64,000 nt of DNA, from the NCBI GenBank assembly GCA_037447655.1, contig JBBHKE010002910.1:1-64000 (forward strand), in the 5' to 3' direction. The number at the start of each line of letters is the position of its first letter. Position 1 is the stretch's first letter. Position numbers and translations under genes: made by a program. This document shows, one piece after another, positions 59,871 to 64,000 of the stretch. The stretch is from Zygnema cylindricum (Eukaryota; Streptophyta; Zygnematophyceae; Zygnematales; Zygnemataceae). The notes under the pieces are model-generated. The model had not been told where the DNA came from and searched no databases. It saw only the letters and a program-made list of their open reading frames with translations.

Positions 59871-62694
59871 CTATTCTGTTTTTTTGTCCTTTTCCCTCTT
59901 TATCGCATTTTTTGCATCGGATGCCAACAAGGCGCCCAAGTATCTCGATAACGTCCAAATTTCCACTAAAAGACAGAAAAGTCTCCCGACCAATAGGATC
60001 GCTCCGAGCCAGGTGGCGGCGAGAGGAGAATTTGAAAAATTTCGACGAACCCAAATCCAAAGGGGAAGAAAATGGAGACCAGCCATACAAAGGGCCCCGA
60101 TTGGACTGTTTTATATGTCGGAAAAGGACAAAATAGTCGATTTGAAAAAGACAAAAGTTTTTCGCATTGCAGGAAATGACGATCGCGTGTGAAAAAAAAA
60201 ACAAAGGAATCGAGGAAAAGGACAAAAGAATGAGTAAGAGAAAGAAAGGTTTTCCCACGAAAAGATATTCACGTTTACAAAAAATAAAATGGATGGAAAG
60301 AATGAATAAAAATGAGAGTGTCTTTCATTAATTGTTGTATTTAATGGAGTTACCATACTACCGATATTAATGGACCACTGCTCATAGTTCAAATTGAATT
60401 TTCAAAAATTGCAAATAAGATTGAACAATGAACGTTTAATTTTCCAAAAACCAGTAACCTTTCTAATTTTGAACACTATATTCGATCAGTAACTACAATC
60501 CTCAGTTTTTACAATACATGTCACAAACGCCATACGTTGCGGTAATGTTTACAGTACTTGAAATTTATCACATATTATACCCAAAAACTACCCTACCGTA
60601 CCAAAACTCTACAGTGACCAGAACTCCAGAATGACTTGCCCCATAACACATACCGAAAGGATTAAAAATTACGACAAAATTGATAATCGCAAGTTCTCTC
60701 CCTCTTCAACGACAATATTCGCATGTAATGTCGGAACATTAATACTAAACTCGATATTTATATAACACTGTGTTCCTATAATTTTTCATCAATTTCTCCT
60801 ATATCTCGTTTCAATGGACTTTCGCGGTTTAGAACAAAAAAAAAAAAAAGTAAGAAAAGTACCTCCGAAAGTTGTTAGTGGTGACAGCAGTCACCCATTT
60901 TGGCGCTCCGAGAAAACAATCGGATTTCCAAGTGGCTCCCGCTGACGCATGTGTTCCGACAAAAACGGACCATTCTATGCATGGAATAACGGAACCCAAC
61001 GGATTCGTAACGGAAACGTGCCACATGCAGCTTCGTAAAGCACAATCGACCGCAACGTCAAGGAAAGCTCCAAATGTGGAAACCTAGCAATACAAAGAAA
61101 GGCATGGTATTTAGAAAGAATAAAAGAAAGACATTGTATTCCACATTATAATATGAATGCGGAAATAATTGGTCAAAACGACCTCTCGATTATGATCCTG
61201 AGAAAAAAATGTTATGATCCAGAAATGTATTTATTGTGGTCTAATGGAAAATACAAAAAAAAAAAAAAAGACATCCTATATCGGAGGACAACAAAGTCAA
61301 ACCAATGATTGGATATCAGAAACCCTTCTCTTCCTAAAAAATCAAATCCTTCCCATTTCAAGTTTCAATTAAAGAATCAAACATAATCCTCTTCTAAAAT
61401 ATACGACCATTGCAGAACAAAAAAGGACTAAAAGCACTCTCCTTACACTAAACACCATTCCATCCCTCACACGCATGGAAAAAGACACAATGTAATGGTG
61501 GTTCAACACATATAGGAAAATTGCATGTGAAAAACGAGGTTCACTAAATAATGTGTAAAATTCAGTATCTACGGTCTATTTTCAATTGGTCAGTGTAAAA
61601 TGTTCAGTGTTCCATGTTTGTGTTCACAATGCTCAAAATTGAATGTTGAAAGGTACACCGTGTATCGCTATTAGTGTTAATATTTTTTTCGCCACTTTAA
61701 ACATCTTTTCTTCGTATGTTTTTGATTTTCACATAAAGACCGCCAATCGGAAGATGAGAATCTTGGCTTTCAATCACAACCGTCAGATCCATAATCCGGC
61801 CATTGTGTATGGAGAAAAGATGGTCTAAGTGGCAAAAAAACATTAACACTAATAGCAATCCACGGTGTAACATTCGATGTCCAAAGTCCAAAGTCTAATA
61901 TTCGAATGGTCAATTGTAAACGGTCAACATTCATTGTTCAATGTCTAATGTTCAACATTCAATTTTCAATGTTCAATATCTAATCCAATCTATCCAATGT
62001 TCTATGTTCATTATTTGACATTCGATTTTGAATCACCCAAATCTTCAATGTTCGACGTTCACTACTTAATATTCAATATTCAGTATCCAAAATTCAACGT
62101 CCAATATCTGGTGTCAAATGTTAAATTTCAAATTTCCAATGTTAAATTTCCAATGTTCAATGTCCAATTTCCAATGTCCAATGTCCATTGTCCAATTTCC
62201 ACTGTCCAATGTCCAATGTTCAATGTTCAAAGTTCAAAGTCCAATATTTAACTTCCCAATGCCCAATGTTCAATGTCCAATATTTAATGTCCAATGTCAA
62301 ATCTTGAATGGTGAAAGTCAACATCCATGCTGGCAGTCACCAATGTTCCCACCACATAACATATCCTATTTCTTTGTAACGGTAATTTCTTCACCGATCA
62401 ACAAAGTTTGGAGAATCTACAAGTAACATGAGTATATATGCCCGGGAAATATACATGAGTATAATATACATGAGAGATTATGTATATATATATATATACC
62501 TGGGAAAGTTTTCTCGCAAGCCATCCGTCGATCGCATCCATCACCCAATTTAGTACATAAAGTACGACGCAAGGATATAAATGACCTTTACTAGCAAAAA
62601 AAAATGAGGCTCCGCCAATCACCGCTCGAATGTACGTCACCAAATTTGGCGCATACCATAAAACGTCAGCATTTGGTTGCCACGTGGCACCCAT
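59871..62694 (-). CDS. CDP-alcohol phosphatidyltransferase, phosphatidylinositol-synthase-like
   Basis: Exons in transcript order: 62694-62500, 61083-60863, 60105-59871 (TAG); phases agree and the product is 216 residues, the usual size for phosphatidylinositol synthases. The complete class signature DxxDGxxAR-x8-GxxxDxxxD spans residues 53-78: D53, D56, G57, A60, R61 in exon 1, then G70, D74 and D78 in exon 2. The exon 1/2 join falls inside it. These aspartates bind the metal ions and the CDP-lipid. The N-terminal YAPNLVTYIRAV resembles the VPNLIGYxR of inositol synthases. Several hydrophobic segments suit an endoplasmic reticulum membrane protein, and the tail is lysine-rich. The acceptor alcohol is inferred, since the C-terminal half departs from animal and plant inositol synthases. 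The stop lies against a GA/CT microsatellite. Confidence 0.9.
60106..60862. other. phosphatidyltransferase intron 2
   Basis: AT-rich, no repeat or exon seen. The open stretches on both strands next to exon 3 read through the splice acceptor and are not genes. Confidence 0.5.
61653..61870. mobile_element. hairpin MITE copy H in phosphatidyltransferase intron 1
   Basis: Starts TACACCGTGTATCGCTATT and ends AATAGCAATCCACGGTGTA. Full length. Confidence 0.88.
61890..62310. repeat. minisatellite in phosphatidyltransferase intron 1
   Basis: Tandem words such as CAATGTCCAATGTTCAATG, the reverse complement of the motif at 31370-31690. The open frames across it are artefacts. Confidence 0.9.
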
Positions 62695-63289
62695 CGAGGT
62701 GTCGGAATCGACGGCCGGGATCGAACCTGCATGTGGGATTTGACAATTTTAAAGTTTGGATTTTTGGGTATTACCAGAATTTTTGTAAAACAAAGTAAGA
62801 AATTAAACAAAGGAAGGTTAATATTTTGTCTCTCTCTCTATATATATATATATATTTTTTTTTTTAGTTTTACTTTTAATAATTGGGTGTAATTGACCAT
62901 TGAAAGGTTTAGTTTTCTTTGTCTCCTTCTTTAAGTTTTCCTTTTATTTTTTGAGTTTTCCTTTTCTTTTTTGAGTTTTAAGAGTTAAAATGTTTTTTAG
63001 AAATGAAGATATACTCACTTTTTTTGGTCAAATTCCTTCCAAAAAATGGAGAAAAACGAAACTTTTCAAAATTTTCCGAGGAAAAGTAAAAAAAATGTTC
63101 CTTCAATTTTCTGATTCCAAGATGAAATTTAAAAATAAATCTCTGATTTTGAACTTTTCTTTGTCCTTTCAAAAAAACCCGAGACTCGTAAAAACTGAAC
63201 GGAAACTGTCGATTTTTCGCAAAACAATTTCCGTTTCTGTTGCGTTTAACGGAAACGGAAAAGTTCGAAATATGGGAAGAAAATGGAGC
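62695..63289. promoter_or_regulatory. upstream region of the phosphatidyltransferase gene
   Basis: AT-rich with a (TA)n/T tract near 62840-62870. A B-box-like GGTTCGATCCCGG lies at about 62719-62731 (minus strand) near the start codon, without a tRNA fold. No exon was recognised. Confidence 0.4.
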
Positions 63290-63318
63290 TGACGTCAGCA
63301 TAAGCAGAGCTGACGTCA
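63290..63318. promoter_or_regulatory. pair of TGACGTCA palindromes
   Basis: Two perfect CRE/bZIP-type octamers at 63290-63297 and 63311-63318, 21 bases apart (about two helical turns), each inside AGCTGACGTCA. They lie some 600 bases upstream of the phosphatidyltransferase start codon. Confidence 0.55.
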
Positions 63319-64000
63319 TCATGCTAGAAATTAACTGGAAAAAAAAAGAGAAAAATTTTAAATTTCCGTTTGACTATTGAAACTTCATATCAACCATTCT
63401 TTCATTTTTTTATTTATTTCTATTTTTTGAAAAATAGATAATTGGGGTATCCGCGTAAAAAACATTAAAAAAATAACAATAGCAAGAAAAAACTCTTAAA
63501 AAAAAATCAAGAAATGTAAGAGAATTGAAAAAAAAATGGTAACAGCACAAGCATTCGGCTGGCACGGACCGTACAAATCGGTATTGTACAGTACACAAGC
63601 GATAGTACGAATTGTACATATGTACGGACAGTACCGAAAGGATGTTTAGTACTTTGGTTTCGACACATCTGAGCGTTCGTCCATTTTCCGTACGAATTTT
63701 CCGTACGAAAAAAATTGAACGTAGCCGATGTTTTGAAACTTAAAATTGTACATTTGAACGGCACATTATGTACGGACATAATGAACTCCTCAAAAAGTAC
63801 GGACGTGTCGTGACGTACAATATGTACCGACATAATAAACTCCTTAAGTAGTACGGACATTTTGTGACGTACAATATGTACGAACATCCTTAACTCTCAA
63901 GAAGTACGGACGTGGCGCGATCGCGTCAATTCTCTAATTGGATCCAAAAGTGCAAAATTTAGAAATTTCCGTTCGCACTATTATTTCCATGTTCGAAAAA
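63319..64000. other. unidentified CGTACG-rich repeat sequence
   Basis: From about 63590 on there are repeated words such as GTACGGACAT and GTACAATATGTAC in loose tandem copies (near 63760, 63795, 63845, 63875). Probably the same broad repeat class as 14690-15375. No gene seen. Confidence 0.45.

Noticed and set aside
59608-60258. Open frames on both strands around phosphatidyltransferase exon 3
   Set aside because: Only the frame entering at the 60105 acceptor continues the enzyme in phase; the others are shadows or read-through.
62990-63292. Basic 100-codon plus-strand frame
   Set aside because: No domain, low-complexity lysine/phenylalanine composition, and an equally long antisense frame.

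Overview
This is a nuclear genomic window from an AT-rich eukaryote with large GT-AG introns. The evidence is three multi-exon protein genes whose exons join in phase, several LTR retrotransposons, hairpin MITEs, a hAT-type element with an 8-bp target duplication, and many micro- and minisatellites. Degenerate CCCTAAA-like tracts inside two introns and the Ty1/copia elements would suit an alga, plant or other protist, but the lineage cannot be fixed from this sequence. Nothing here looks prokaryotic, plasmid-borne or like CRISPR.

Layout. 1-2594: remnant of a minus-strand retroelement gag plus unidentified sequence. 2595-8064: an intact-length but decayed Ty1/copia-type element (E1) with 420-bp LTRs. 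8613-9290: a GA-rich microsatellite. 9355-13770: a 4.4-kb AT-rich minisatellite with internal inversions. 15376-16207: a non-autonomous hAT element. 16891-17330: two copies of a hairpin MITE family that recurs through the window. 17331-29960: a 12.6-kb diverged palindrome with GC-rich outer inverted repeats, subterminal minisatellites, and an unidentified multi-exon gene-like sequence present twice in opposite orientation. This is the least explained object in the window.

30533-47383 (+): a nine-exon JMJD4-type JmjC hydroxylase gene of 632 codons. Its eighth intron (8.6 kb) holds a copia element (E3, plus strand) whose 5' LTR is itself interrupted by a second copia element (E2, minus strand). 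49517-56731 (-): an eleven-exon O-fucosyltransferase-family gene of 588 residues, or 652 if a GA-rich in-frame segment is retained. 59871-62694 (-): a three-exon CDP-alcohol phosphatidyltransferase, 216 residues, like phosphatidylinositol synthase. JMJD4 and the fucosyltransferase converge; the last two genes run in the same direction. They have unrelated housekeeping roles (translation-termination factor modification, glycosylation, phospholipid synthesis), and I see no operon-like logic.

Two patterns cut across the window. First, several introns contain degenerate repeats of their own exon edge and 5' splice site (JMJD4 introns 4 and 5, fucosyltransferase introns 2 and 7, perhaps the phosphatidyltransferase intron 1), as if introns had grown by local duplication of splice junctions. 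Second, all three copia elements appear to carry the gag start codon inside the 3' end of the LTR, as yeast Ty1 does. Exon models were built by hand from splice consensus, reading phase and family conservation. No alignment or transcript data were available.
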